In this document: in pieces, positions 8,371 through 18,269 of the stretch
Numbering within the stretch: the stretch's first letter is position 1
How the letters are laid out: every line of letters begins with the position of its first letter
DNA from: Bacteroidaceae bacterium
Lineage (GTDB): Bacteria; Bacteroidota; Bacteroidia; Bacteroidales; Bacteroidaceae
Direction of reading: 5' to 3'
DNA length: 39,772 nucleotides
NCBI GenBank assembly: GCA_017427185.1
Contig: JAFRTJ010000060.1
Coordinates: 1-39,772, forward strand
The notes under the pieces: model-generated
The model's database searches: none
What the model was told of the DNA's origin: nothing
Seen by the model: only the letters and a program-made list of their open reading frames with translations
Position numbers and translations under genes: made by a program

Positions 8371-8970
8371 ATAAAGTTTCAATACAACAAGACATCGCTC
8401 CAGCATATAGAGAAGAGCCTCAAGATGCGACAGCGTACCTTGCCCATCATCAAGAGCAAGGAGACCGCATTGCGTCTGGAGGTGAAGAAATGCAAGACGG
8501 AGGCCGATGAACTGGAGAAGAAACTGCAGGAGCAGATAGCGGGCTACGAGTCGATGTACGCCTTGTGGGGCGAGTTCGACACCTCGCTGGTGGCTCTGCG
8601 GGATGTGGAGCTGGATGTAAAAAAGATTGCAGGTGTTCGTGTACCTGTCCTCTCCAATATCCGGCTGGAGGTAAAGCCTTTCGGCCTCTTCAGTTCTCCA
8701 AAATGGTATTTCGACGGCATCAACCTGTTGCATGGGCTGGTTAAGACTGCTGTGGAGCGAGAATTCGTCTTTGCCAAACTGGAACTCTTGGATCATGCCC
8801 GCAAGAAGACCACTCAGAAGGTGAATCTCTTTGAGAAGGTGCAGATTCCTGGATTCCAGGAGGCAGTACGCAAGATAAAACGATTCATGGAGGACGAGGA
8901 GAACCTGAGCAAGAGTTCTCAGAAGATCCTGAAGGCTCTCCAGCAGAAAAGAAAGGAGGCTGAGGAATGA
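8368..8970 (+). CDS. atpD: V/A-type ATPase subunit D
   Basis: Subunit D is the central rotor shaft inside the A3B3 head. The 200-residue protein is predicted to be mostly two long helices. It starts MIKFQYNKTSLQHIEKSL, with a coiled coil through about residue 70 and again from about residue 135 to the end (KKTTQKVNLFEKVQIPGF is a family landmark). The length is normal. It overlaps atpI by 4 bp (ATGA), so the two are translationally coupled. No subunit F gene, the usual partner of D, is present nearby. Confidence 0.9.
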   Translation: MIKFQYNKTSLQHIEKSLKMRQRTLPIIKSKETALRLEVKKCKTEADELEKKLQEQIAGYESMYALWGEFDTSLVALRDVELDVKKIAGVRVPVLSNIRLEVKPFGLFSSPKWYFDGINLLHGLVKTAVEREFVFAKLELLDHARKKTTQKVNLFEKVQIPGFQEAVRKIKRFMEDEENLSKSSQKILKALQQKRKEAEE

Positions 8971-10847
8971 TTGAGAAAATGAAGAAACTCACCTTCTTGG
9001 TGACCAACAGGGAATACGAGGACTTCCTGGTCCATCTGCGTGAATTGGGGGTAGTCCACATTCAACAGCTGCAGGAAGGAGTCTCCAGTCCTCAGTTGCA
9101 GACAGCATTGGACGAGCAGACGCGCTACGAGCAGGCTCTCCAAGCCCTGGAAACGGCTTCTAAGACATATAAGTTGGAGGAGGTTCCCACGGAGGACATC
9201 TATCGCACTTCTCCTGCCGTCCTGCTGAAACATCTGGAGGAATTGCAAGCTGAGGATCTCAGGATTCAACACGAAATGGATGATGCCCGCAAGAACGTGG
9301 AGGTGTTGGAGCCTTGGGGTGAATTCAACTCCCAGAGTGTGGATCGTTTGGCAAAAGCCAGCAACCTGCAAATCTTCTTCTGGCGTTCCGGCACAAAGTC
9401 TTTCCTTCATCAGTGGGAGGAGATGTATTTCGCCACTCCTGTCAACGAGTTTGACAAGAACACCTATTTCATCACCTTCAGCGAGGAGAAACCTGACATT
9501 CAGGCTGAGCAGATCTTCCTGCCCTCAGGCACTCTGAGCCAGTATCAGAGCCAATTGAAGGAACTGAATACTCGACAGGAGGCTTTACGTGGAGAGTTGC
9601 TCTATATCAACAGCAATCTTCGTGGTATCCTCGAGAATGGAGAGACGCGCACCAGGAATGAGATACAATTGGGGCAGGTCCGCTTGAGCGATGAACGGGT
9701 GGCAGGCGATGCGCTTCGTCTGTTAATCGGATGGGTGCGTGCTGACAAGAGTGATGAACTGACTGCTTATCTGGACGAATCCCACATCTTCTACGAGATG
9801 GAAGATCCTGCATATGAAGATGATGTGCCCATTCAGATTACGAATGGTTCTTACACCCGTTTGTTTGAGCCTATCCTGAAGATGTACTCTCTGCCCAATT
9901 ATCACGACCTCGATCCCTCCGTCTTTTTTGCTCCCTTCTTTATGCTGTTCTTCGGCTTATGTATGGGTGATGGAGGTTATGGTCTGCTGGTTCTGATTGC
10001 AGGAATCATCATGGCCAGGAAGTGCAAGGGCGATATGCAAGACTATGGCAGATTGGCCATCTGGCTTGGTCTGATGACCGTTGTCTGCGGATTACTGACT
10101 GGTACCGTTTTTGGCATAGACCTGTCGCAACAGGATTGGGCCATATTGGCTCCAGTGAAGCCCTATTTCCTCAACGAGAATGGAGTGGGTACAATCTTTG
10201 GATACTCCCCCTTGATGGTGATTTCCGTATTCATTGGATTGGTTCAGGTTTTGCTTGGTATGGTGCTGAAGGGATGTAAAGCCGCAAAGAATTATGGTTG
10301 GCCTTATTCTATCAGCACGTTCAGTTGGGTGGTAGCCATTCTTAGTGCTTTAGCTCTCTTTGGTTTGCCAGCATGTGGAGTGACTGTTCCAACCATCGTC
10401 CAGTATATTCTTTATGGCGTGATTGGAGTAAGTGTCTTGGGAATCTTCCTCTACAACAATCCGGGAAGTTATAAGAGACCTGCTCTGGGCTTGCTGAGCA
10501 ATCTGGGAGGTGGCATTTGGGCTACGTATGGTATGGCTACAGGCCTGTTGGGTGACCTGCTGAGTTACATCCGTTTGTTCGCCCTAGGTCTGACTGGAGG
10601 CGTTTTGGGTGGTGTATTCAACTCGTTGGCCTATAATATGACAGAGTCTTGCCCCTGGTACATACGCTGGCTTTTTATGTTGATCATCCTGTTGGCAGGT
10701 CATGGTATCACATTTGCATTGAGCTTGATCTCTGCTTTCGTGCATCCCATGCGACTTACATTTGTGGAATTCTTCAAGAACGCTAATTTTGAAGGTGGAG
10801 GGAAGGCCTATGATCCTTTCCGTATTATCAAGGAAAATAAACAATAA
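8967..10847 (+). CDS. atpI: V/A-type ATPase membrane subunit I
   Basis: Subunit I (the a-subunit equivalent) forms the ion half-channels facing the rotor ring. The 626-residue protein has a cytoplasmic N-terminal half rich in coiled coil (MIEKMKKLTFLVTNREYEDF at the start is typical). From about residue 310 (FFAPFFMLFFGLCMGDGGYG) it becomes a multi-pass membrane domain of seven or eight segments. The block LGDLLSYIRLFALGLTGG carries the Arg expected to face the rotor carboxylate, and HGITFALSLISAFVHPMRL follows. Length and order are normal. It starts inside the end of atpD (ATGA) and precedes atpK by 23 bp. Confidence 0.95.
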   Translation: MIEKMKKLTFLVTNREYEDFLVHLRELGVVHIQQLQEGVSSPQLQTALDEQTRYEQALQALETASKTYKLEEVPTEDIYRTSPAVLLKHLEELQAEDLRIQHEMDDARKNVEVLEPWGEFNSQSVDRLAKASNLQIFFWRSGTKSFLHQWEEMYFATPVNEFDKNTYFITFSEEKPDIQAEQIFLPSGTLSQYQSQLKELNTRQEALRGELLYINSNLRGILENGETRTRNEIQLGQVRLSDERVAGDALRLLIGWVRADKSDELTAYLDESHIFYEMEDPAYEDDVPIQITNGSYTRLFEPILKMYSLPNYHDLDPSVFFAPFFMLFFGLCMGDGGYGLLVLIAGIIMARKCKGDMQDYGRLAIWLGLMTVVCGLLTGTVFGIDLSQQDWAILAPVKPYFLNENGVGTIFGYSPLMVISVFIGLVQVLLGMVLKGCKAAKNYGWPYSISTFSWVVAILSALALFGLPACGVTVPTIVQYILYGVIGVSVLGIFLYNNPGSYKRPALGLLSNLGGGIWATYGMATGLLGDLLSYIRLFALGLTGGVLGGVFNSLAYNMTESCPWYIRWLFMLIILLAGHGITFALSLISAFVHPMRLTFVEFFKNANFEGGGKAYDPFRIIKENKQ

Positions 10848-10864
10848 CAATTTAAAAACAATAA

Positions 10865-11320
<456 letters not shown>

Positions 11321-11343
11321 TTTCGCAAGTTAACAATACAGAA

Positions 11344-11386
11344 AACTGCTGGTCTCTCACATTGGAGAGAACCAGGGTTTTCTTTT
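11344..11386 (+). terminator. Terminator of the V-type ATPase operon
   Basis: CTGGTCTCTC at about 11348-11358 pairs with GAGAGAACCAG at 11365-11375 with a single-base bulge, and the stem is followed by GGTTTTCTTTT. It closes the ATPase operon 24 bp after the atpK stop. Confidence 0.8.
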
Positions 11387-11410
11387 ATCTCTGTCACATA
11401 AAAAGATTTT

Positions 11411-13471
11411 ATGGAGAAGAATTTTAAGAGAATAACCGTAACGTCCGCTCTCCCCTATGCCAACGGGCCTGTTCATATTGGTCACTTGGCAGGCGTTTAT
11501 GTCCCTGCTGATATCTACGTACGTTATCTGCGTCTGAAGGGACGTGATGTCATATTCATTGGGGGTAGCGATGAACATGGAGTCCCTGTGACCATACGTG
11601 CCCGTAAGGAAGGCGTTACCGTTCAGGAGGTAGTGGATCGGTATCACTATCTTATAAAAGACAGCTTTGAGAAGTTTGGAATCTCGTTCGATATCTATAG
11701 CCGTACCACGAGCAAGACTCATCACCAATTGGCAAGCGATTTCTTCCGCAAGTTATACGATGAGGGTAAATTTGTGGAACTTGTGACAGAGCAGTTTTAT
11801 GACGAAGAGAGCAATCATTTTCTGACGGATCGCAACATCCGTGGTGAATGTCCTCGATGTCATAACCATGATGCTTATGGTGACCAGTGTGAGAAATGTG
11901 GAGCAACTCTTTCTCCAGAGGAACTCATCAATCCCTATAACGCTGAGACAGGTCATCCGTTGGTAAGGCGCGCCACCAAGCATTGGTATCTCCCACTTGA
12001 CCAGTATCAACCCTGGCTTGAGAAGTGGATCCTGGAAGAGCACAAGGAATGGCGCCCCAATGTCTACGGTCAATGTAAGAGTTGGCTGGATGGAGGACTG
12101 CGTCCGCGTGCTGTCACCAGGGATTTGGATTGGGGTATACCAGTTCCTGTAGAAGGCGCAGAGGGAAAGGTCCTTTACGTCTGGTTCGATGCTCCTATCG
12201 GATATATCAGCAATACTAAAGAACTTTGTGACGGGAATCCTGAAAAGTATGGTAGTTGGGAGACTTGGTGGAAGGATCCTGAGACACGCCTGGTTCATTT
12301 CATAGGAAAAGACAACATTGTCTTTCATTGCATCGTGTTCCCCAGTATGCTGAAGGCTCATGGCGAATACATTCTTCCTGACAACGTGCCCGGCAACGAG
12401 TTCCTGAATCTGGAAGGCAATAAGATAAGTACAAGCAAGAACTACGCAGTATGGCTCAATGAGTATCTGGAAGAGCTTCCCAATCGACAGGACGAACTTC
12501 GCTATGTGCTGACCGCAAATGCACCAGAGACAAAGGACAACGATTTCACTTGGGCTGACTTCCAGGCACGTTGCAACAACGAATTGGTGGCAGTCTATGG
12601 GAATTTTGTCAATCGGGCTCTACAGCTTACTCAGAAATACTACGAGGGAGTAGTACCTGCCTGTGGAGAATTGACTGACTATGACCGCGAGACTTTGTCA
12701 GAGTTTCAGAATGTGAAAGAGAATCTGGAGTCTCTGCTCGAGAATTTCAAATTCCGTGACGCTCAGAAGGAGGCTATGAATTTGGCTCGTATTGGTAATA
12801 AATACATAGCAGACTGCGAACCTTGGAAAATTATCAAGACTGATCCAGAACGGGTGAAGACAGTTATCAATATCAGTCTTCAGTTGACTGCCAATCTTGC
12901 CATTGCTTTCGAACCTTTCCTTCCTTTCAGCAGTGAGCGCTTGCGCAAGATGATTGCGATGGAGAGTTTCAGTTGGGAGCAATTGGGAAGTATTGATCTG
13001 CTGCCTGCAGGCAAGCAATTACCTAAGCCAGAATTGCTGTTCACCAAGATTGAAGACGAGGTTATAGCTGTACAGGTGAAGAAACTCGAAGAGACAATCA
13101 AGGCAAACGAGGCTGCTGAATACAAAGCTGCTCCAGTCAAAGACACCATCCCCTTCGAAGACTTCGAGAAGCTGGACATCCGCGTAGGACTGGTAAAAGC
13201 ATGTGAGAAAATAAAGAAAAGCAAGAAATTGCTCAAATTCACTCTTGATGACGGAAGTGGCGTAGATCGTACCATTCTGAGTGGCATCGCTCAATGGTAT
13301 GAGCCAGAACGTCTTGTAGGCAAACGAGTTCTCTTCATTGCCAACCTGGCTCCCCGCAAGATGATGGGGGAAGAAAGTTGTGGCATGATTCTGAGTGCTG
13401 TAAACTACAATGGCGATCTTAGTGTGACCACCACGTTGGACGACGTGAAGGGAGGCAGTCAAGTAGGATAA
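11411..13471 (+). CDS. metG: Methionyl-tRNA synthetase with C-terminal tRNA-binding domain
   Basis: It charges tRNA-Met with methionine in the cytoplasm. The 686-residue class I synthetase has the HIGH signature at residues 22-25 ([14 protein letters not shown]). A zinc knuckle has cysteines 147, 150, 160 and 163 ([17 protein letters not shown]). The KMSKS-type loop is KISTS at residues 338-342. The last 110 or so residues ([18 protein letters not shown], then LSGIAQWY) form the EMAP-II-like tRNA-binding domain found in the long form of MetG. Length and domain order are complete. It is preceded by the ATPase terminator and followed 27 bp later by a flippase gene that may be co-transcribed. 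Confidence 0.98.
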   Translation: MEKNFKRITVTSALPYANGPVHIGHLAGVYVPADIYVRYLRLKGRDVIFIGGSDEHGVPVTIRARKEGVTVQEVVDRYHYLIKDSFEKFGISFDIYSRTTSKTHHQLASDFFRKLYDEGKFVELVTEQFYDEESNHFLTDRNIRGECPRCHNHDAYGDQCEKCGATLSPEELINPYNAETGHPLVRRATKHWYLPLDQYQPWLEKWILEEHKEWRPNVYGQCKSWLDGGLRPRAVTRDLDWGIPVPVEGAEGKVLYVWFDAPIGYISNTKELCDGNPEKYGSWETWWKDPETRLVHFIGKDNIVFHCIVFPSMLKAHGEYILPDNVPGNEFLNLEGNKISTSKNYAVWLNEYLEELPNRQDELRYVLTANAPETKDNDFTWADFQARCNNELVAVYGNFVNRALQLTQKYYEGVVPACGELTDYDRETLSEFQNVKENLESLLENFKFRDAQKEAMNLARIGNKYIADCEPWKIIKTDPERVKTVINISLQLTANLAIAFEPFLPFSSERLRKMIAMESFSWEQLGSIDLLPAGKQLPKPELLFTKIEDEVIAVQVKKLEETIKANEAAEYKAAPVKDTIPFEDFEKLDIRVGLVKACEKIKKSKKLLKFTLDDGSGVDRTILSGIAQWYEPERLVGKRVLFIANLAPRKMMGEESCGMILSAVNYNGDLSVTTTLDDVKGGSQVG

Positions 13472-13498
13472 GAAAAAGAATAGAGAAAAAATATATTC

Positions 13499-14971
13499 TT
13501 GACGAATACTAAAGCAGGCACCAATAGCGAAGCCGAGACCTTGAAATCCAAAGCGGCTAAAGGTTTCATGTGGGGTGGCCTGAACAACGGATTGGTTCAG
13601 GTTATTAGTGCTCTTTTTGGCATTATACTTTTGCGATGGCTCTGCCCAGAGGACTATGGCAAGATTGCCATGCTGATGGTTTTTGCCGATATTGCCAGCA
13701 CTCTGCAGGAAAGTGGCTTCACGGCTGCTCTTTGCAACCTGAAGGAGCCCTCGCATCGCGACTATAATGCTGTCTTTTGGTTCAATATCCTGGTAAGTGC
13801 CCTGCTTTATGTAGTTTTGTTTTTATCTGCTCCTCTGATTGCCAGGTTCTACGATGACCTTGATTTCATTCCGCTAGCCCGTTATCTGTTTTTGGGTTTC
13901 TTTGTCAGCAGTTGGGGCACAGTACAGCGAGCCTATCTTTTCATCCATTTGATGCAGAAAGAGAGTTGTATCATTGCCATCACCAGTGTCATAGGCTCTA
14001 ATTCTATCGGTGTGCTGATGGTCTATATGGGATATTCCTACTGGGGATTGGCCACTCAGAAAATCGCTTTTATTCTGATAGTGGCCCTCATGAACTGGTA
14101 TTACTCTCCCTGGCGTCCTACGTTTGACATAGACTTACGTCCTGCTTGGAAGATGTTTTCTTTCAGCTGGAAGCTTTTGCTTACCAACATTATAAATTCT
14201 CTAAGCAGCAATGCATTTTCTTTTCTGCTGGGCAAGTATTATGGTAAGCATCTGACAGGAGTCTACAGTAATGCCCGCAAGTGGGACGATATGTGCTCCA
14301 ATACCATTAATGGGATGCTGACAGGAGTGGCTCAACCCGTGTTGACTCAGGTTCGCGAAGATACGGATCGCTATCGAATGGTCTTCCGCAAGATGCTTCG
14401 CTTCATCTCTTTCATCAGTTTCCCTTGTTTGCTGGGAATGGGACTTATAGCTCGAGAGTTTATCGTTATAGTAGTAGGTTCCAAGTGGATTGAGAGTGCT
14501 GCACTATTGAGTATGCTCTGCTTTTATGGAGCCATATGGCCTTTGCTTACTCTCTATAGCCAGATGACCATCAGCCAAGGTCGCAGCAACATAAACATGT
14601 GGTGCACCATCTGCCTTAGCGCCTTGATTCTGACAGGTCTCGTCCTTCTCTATCCCCTCGGCATTTATGCGATGGTTGCTTATTTCGTCTCGATCAATGT
14701 GTTGTGGCTCTTCGTATGGCAATATTTCGCTTGGCGATTGATCCGACTTCGTTTGTGGGACGCCTTGAGGGATGTGCTGCCTTTCTTTTTCATCAGTGTG
14801 GCAGTCATGGGAGGTACCTGGTGGTTAACTCAATCTATCCAGAACACATGGCTTCTGCTCATCAGTAAGATTATTACGGCTATTGTGCTCTACTCTGGCA
14901 TTATGTGGATTAGTGGCGCTCGTATCATGCAGGAGAGCATTCAGTTTCTGCGTGGTAAGGCCAACATATAA
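13499..14971 (+). CDS. MOP-family lipopolysaccharide/O-antigen flippase (Wzx-like)
   Basis: It probably flips lipid-linked oligosaccharides across the inner membrane. The 490-residue protein has about twelve membrane segments and the family-typical N-terminus LKSKAAKGFMWGGLNNGLVQ followed by LRWLCPEDYGKIAMLM. I use the TTG at 13499 as start, because the conserved LKSKAAKG block precedes the first internal Met (residue 24); an A-rich AGAGAAAAAA stretch lies upstream. Neighbours are a glycosyltransferase and an acyltransferase, which supports a surface-polysaccharide role. The exact substrate cannot be deduced. Confidence 0.85.
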   Translation: MTNTKAGTNSEAETLKSKAAKGFMWGGLNNGLVQVISALFGIILLRWLCPEDYGKIAMLMVFADIASTLQESGFTAALCNLKEPSHRDYNAVFWFNILVSALLYVVLFLSAPLIARFYDDLDFIPLARYLFLGFFVSSWGTVQRAYLFIHLMQKESCIIAITSVIGSNSIGVLMVYMGYSYWGLATQKIAFILIVALMNWYYSPWRPTFDIDLRPAWKMFSFSWKLLLTNIINSLSSNAFSFLLGKYYGKHLTGVYSNARKWDDMCSNTINGMLTGVAQPVLTQVREDTDRYRMVFRKMLRFISFISFPCLLGMGLIAREFIVIVVGSKWIESAALLSMLCFYGAIWPLLTLYSQMTISQGRSNINMWCTICLSALILTGLVLLYPLGIYAMVAYFVSINVLWLFVWQYFAWRLIRLRLWDALRDVLPFFFISVAVMGGTWWLTQSIQNTWLLLISKIITAIVLYSGIMWISGARIMQESIQFLRGKANI

Positions 14972-14989
14972 AAACAACATTAGTTACGA

Positions 14990-15886
14990 ATGAACATAGC
15001 ATATCTGATTTCTGCCCATACGGATGCTCCTCAATTGAAACGTCTCATTGAAGCCCTGCATCCTGATGCACACTATTTCATCCATATCGATCAGAAGAGC
15101 AACATGGATGAGTTCTCTCCCTTTATATCAGGCGACAATATTCATTTCATTCCAGCACGGATAGATGTTCGCTGGGGTACAATGCTTGAAGTGCATTATC
15201 AGATGGCTCTTTTGCGTGCTGCAGTCTTGTATCCTATTCATTTCGACCGCATCTTCTTTCTTAGTGGAATGGATTATCCCCTGTGGAGTACCAGTCAGAT
15301 TACAAAGTATCTCGAGAGTCAGAAAGGGAAGGAGTTGCTGCAGGGGTATTGCATGGATACGAACTTGCTTAACGATCAGCAGCGCGAATTGTATTCGACA
15401 GAGCGTCCTCTTAAGCAGAACGAGCGATGGGGGATCCTGCTTCGTAAGGCAAAGCATTTCTTCGGCATACGCAAGCCTTTGCATTTTCGCGTGAAGGGAC
15501 GCAGATGGAAACTGTACAAAGGAAGTGCTTGGTGGTGTGTTTCTCAGGAATTGGCTGCTCATTTGCTTGATTACTTTGACCATTATCCTGCTGTGCAGAA
15601 ATATTTTGTCAATAGTTTTTGCCCTGCAGAGACTCTGATTCAAACCATAGCATTCAATTGTCCGCAATGGGCCAACCGATGCATTCTCACGAAGGGACCT
15701 TATCCAGGACTGGATGCTCTGACTCCTTTGCATTTTATCGATTACAATCCCGTCATCAAGATTCTGGACGAGTCTGACTACACGAGATTGATTGAGAGTG
15801 GCAAGATGTTTTGCCGGAAGGTTGTTTCTGGCAAAAGCGACGAGTTGGTGGCACTGATAGAGGCTCATAAGAAACAGAACCTGTAA
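14990..15886 (+). CDS. GT14-type (core-2/I-branching enzyme family) glycosyltransferase
   Basis: This cytoplasmic 298-residue enzyme resembles the GT14 family. It starts MNIAYLISAHTDAPQLKRLI and has HYFIHIDQKS near residue 30. The GT14 signature FFLSGMDYPLWS lies at about residues 86-97 and GSAWWCVSQELAAHLLDYF at about residues 178-196. It likely transfers N-acetylglucosamine or xylose to a growing surface glycan; donor and acceptor are unknown. It starts 18 bp after the flippase gene and ends 9 bp before the acyltransferase gene, consistent with one operon. Confidence 0.85.
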   Translation: MNIAYLISAHTDAPQLKRLIEALHPDAHYFIHIDQKSNMDEFSPFISGDNIHFIPARIDVRWGTMLEVHYQMALLRAAVLYPIHFDRIFFLSGMDYPLWSTSQITKYLESQKGKELLQGYCMDTNLLNDQQRELYSTERPLKQNERWGILLRKAKHFFGIRKPLHFRVKGRRWKLYKGSAWWCVSQELAAHLLDYFDHYPAVQKYFVNSFCPAETLIQTIAFNCPQWANRCILTKGPYPGLDALTPLHFIDYNPVIKILDESDYTRLIESGKMFCRKVVSGKSDELVALIEAHKKQNL

Positions 15887-15895
15887 CCTTTCTCT

Positions 15896-16984
15896 ATGGA
15901 AGTAATCACGCACATAGATCCTGATCCCATCGTGGCTGATTCCATGGGTGAAACCGCTCTGCAAAAGACTTCTCGCTTGCAATGGTTGGATGCTATGCGT
16001 GGGTTCACCATCGTGCTCGTCGTAGCCTATCATGTGGCTCAGATAGCTTTTGGGGAGAACGAGAAGACGTCCTCCTCTCTCCCTTTCCTGGTTCTGTTCC
16101 GTATGCCTCTCTTCTTCTTTGTGAGTGGTTTCCTGGCCTATAAAGCAACCTTCCAATGGAACCTGAGTAGCGTTGGTCGCCAGCTGTGGAAGAAGATTCT
16201 CGTGCAGATTGTTCCCACGCTGGTTTTCCTTAGTGTATTTATCATCTTGCGTAAAGGTGATTTCTGGGCAAATTTCACACATATCCTTACCCTTCCCACG
16301 AAGAGTGGTTACTGGTTCACTTGGGTGTTGCTTCAGATGTTTGTTGTCTATTATGCTATAGGACGCCGCACGTGGGCCATTTGGGTGATGTGGGTGATCT
16401 CTGTTGCTGCTTATGCCACCTTGTATATGCCCAAGTCTTTTACCTACCATAAGGCTGAATTCTTTCAAGTCACAAGTCTTGTGGAGACGATAAAATTCAT
16501 GCAATTCTTCCTGCTGGGCAATCTTGTGCATCGATACTGGAAACGTGTTCAGGAATTGTTTGCCACTCGTTGGTTCTTCCCTGTTGTCACGTTTGTAGCC
16601 TTTCTGTGTTGTGCTGACATTTTCCGCTGGCATACTCTCAAGCTGACCTGGACAAACCTGCCTCGCACATTATCCATGTATTGCCTTTTGATGATGGTCG
16701 TCATGTTTTTCCATTACTATAGGGATTGGTTGACTCGCGAGACTTTCATGGGTCGCATGTTGCAATATGTGGGGACACGTACATTAGACATTTATTTGAT
16801 TCATTTCATTGTAATGCCTAAGCTTACTTTCATGGGAACGTGGCTCAATGCGAATCAGCCCAATTTCTTGATCGATATTATGTGCAGCTTGACGGTGGCT
16901 GCCCCAGTGATAGCTTTCTGTTGCCTCATAAGCCACATTCTGCGAGTGAGTCCTTTTTTCAAAAAATATTTGTTCGGAAGATGA
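15896..16984 (+). CDS. Membrane acyltransferase 3 family protein
   Basis: This 362-residue multi-pass membrane protein belongs to the acyltransferase 3 family, which O-acetylates or otherwise acylates surface sugars. The family motif is RLQWLDAMRGFTIVLVVAYH near residues 28-46, with His46 as the likely catalytic residue, followed by FRMPLFFFVSGFLA. About ten membrane helices continue to the end. It is coupled to the next gene by an ATGA overlap at 16981-16984 and follows the GT14-like enzyme closely. It probably decorates the glycan handled by the flippase; the acyl group is unknown. Confidence 0.85.
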   Translation: MEVITHIDPDPIVADSMGETALQKTSRLQWLDAMRGFTIVLVVAYHVAQIAFGENEKTSSSLPFLVLFRMPLFFFVSGFLAYKATFQWNLSSVGRQLWKKILVQIVPTLVFLSVFIILRKGDFWANFTHILTLPTKSGYWFTWVLLQMFVVYYAIGRRTWAIWVMWVISVAAYATLYMPKSFTYHKAEFFQVTSLVETIKFMQFFLLGNLVHRYWKRVQELFATRWFFPVVTFVAFLCCADIFRWHTLKLTWTNLPRTLSMYCLLMMVVMFFHYYRDWLTRETFMGRMLQYVGTRTLDIYLIHFIVMPKLTFMGTWLNANQPNFLIDIMCSLTVAAPVIAFCCLISHILRVSPFFKKYLFGR

Positions 16985-18234
16985 AAAAGTTATTGTTATT
17001 CAATTTAGTGCTCCTGTTCAGCACGGCTGCTTTTGCCTGTACCAGTATGCTCATTTCTGGTAAACGTACTCCTGATGGCCGTCCTCTGTTGCTGAAAAAT
17101 CGTGACACAGAAAATCTGCGCAACTATGTGCTCTCAATGCAGGGCGAGAAGTACCGTTTCATGGGTATGTGCGCTGATGTTGACAAGAAGTTCGGCAGCG
17201 TGTGGAGCGGCCATAATGAAATGGGATTTGCCATCATCAACACGGCTGCCTATAATCTGAATGGCGAAGGGACAGACCACTCCACCAACATTCCATCTTC
17301 TGCCCATCCTGGTATCCGCTTGTATGACGAGGGCTACATAATGCGTCAGGCTCTGGCAAAATGTGCCTCACTTCAGGAATTCGAGCAATTTCTGGACACG
17401 GTAACCCACGTGGACATAGACGCCAACTTTGGTGTGATAGATGCTTTGGGCAATGGGGCTTACTATGAAGTGGGAAACACGGGCGATATGGAGCGTTTTA
17501 CGGTGCGGTACCTCAAGTTTGACGTGAATGATCCTGCTGTGGCTCCTGAGGGATATATCTTGCGTACGAATTTTGGAGAATCAGGGAACAGGAAGGAAGA
17601 CAAGGGTGTATGCCGCTTCATGGCCATTTCTGAATACATGAAGAACGAGTCGGATTTCATCGCGCGTAAGTTTGTTACTGAGATTCCTCGCCTGTTGCGA
17701 CATGGATTGACTCATCTCGACATCCGTGACTTTGCCCCTGCTGATCGTGAGACTCCTACATATTTCCCCTTCCGTGACTTTATTCCTCGCTACATCACGA
17801 GCTGTGTGCAATTGATTCAAGGGGTGGCACCAGGACAGGATCCTTCACTTTGTGTGGCTTGGACGATTGTGGGGCATCCGTTCACTACTGTTGCTCTGCC
17901 TCTCGTCCTTCATCCGGAAGTCACTTTGCCTCGTATGGTCACAGCAACGGATGAGGGTGGTTCTCCTCTCAACCATTGGGGCTTGCAGCTCAAGAGCCAA
18001 CTTTTCACGCTGGATCGTGACAACAGCAGCGACTATATCAATGTAGCCCATCTTTGGAATCAGGCAGGCACGGGTATTCTGCAGCAAATTCTTTCACTTG
18101 AAACAAAACTCTTGGACAAGGCTGATCCCATTCTCAAACGGATGCAGAAGAAGGGACGTGTCAGTCCTAAATCTCTTCAGGAATACTACGATTGGGTAGA
18201 CGAGGAAATCACAAACGCATATAAGGAGTTTTAG
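16981..18234 (+). CDS. Secreted Ntn-hydrolase (choloylglycine/C45-type amidase-like)
   Basis: This 417-residue protein resembles linear-amide C-N hydrolases of the Ntn fold (bile-salt hydrolase and acyl-transferase relatives). I start it at ATG 16981, which overlaps the preceding stop codon, because this gives a clean signal peptide (MKKLLLFNLVLLFSTAAFA). The next residue is Cys20 in CTSMLISGKRTPDG, so signal peptide removal would expose the catalytic N-terminal Cys directly. Other family-like blocks are LLLKNRDTENLR (residues 36-47, Arg41-Asp42), GHNEMGFAIIN and NFGVIDALGNGAYYEVGN. The substrate is unknown: bile salts, acyl-homoserine lactones or peptides are all possible. Confidence 0.75.
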   Translation: MKKLLLFNLVLLFSTAAFACTSMLISGKRTPDGRPLLLKNRDTENLRNYVLSMQGEKYRFMGMCADVDKKFGSVWSGHNEMGFAIINTAAYNLNGEGTDHSTNIPSSAHPGIRLYDEGYIMRQALAKCASLQEFEQFLDTVTHVDIDANFGVIDALGNGAYYEVGNTGDMERFTVRYLKFDVNDPAVAPEGYILRTNFGESGNRKEDKGVCRFMAISEYMKNESDFIARKFVTEIPRLLRHGLTHLDIRDFAPADRETPTYFPFRDFIPRYITSCVQLIQGVAPGQDPSLCVAWTIVGHPFTTVALPLVLHPEVTLPRMVTATDEGGSPLNHWGLQLKSQLFTLDRDNSSDYINVAHLWNQAGTGILQQILSLETKLLDKADPILKRMQKKGRVSPKSLQEYYDWVDEEITNAYKEF

Positions 18235-18242
18235 TTCTTGGG

Positions 18243-18258
18243 GGAGAGGTCTCTCTCG
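18243..18258. terminator. Small hairpin between convergent genes
   Basis: GAGAG and CTCTC flank a very short loop in the 35 bp between two convergent stop codons (18234 plus, 18270 minus). It may act as a bidirectional terminator, but no T-tract is obvious on either side. Confidence 0.35.
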
Positions 18259-18269
18259 CAGGGAACTTT

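Noticed and set aside
13499..13570. ATG at residue 24 as the flippase start
   Set aside because: The conserved LKSKAAKG block lies before it, so the TTG at 13499 is preferred.
15128..16633. 501-codon open frame on the minus strand
   Set aside because: It is antisense to the GT14-like and acyltransferase genes and has no domain or start signal.
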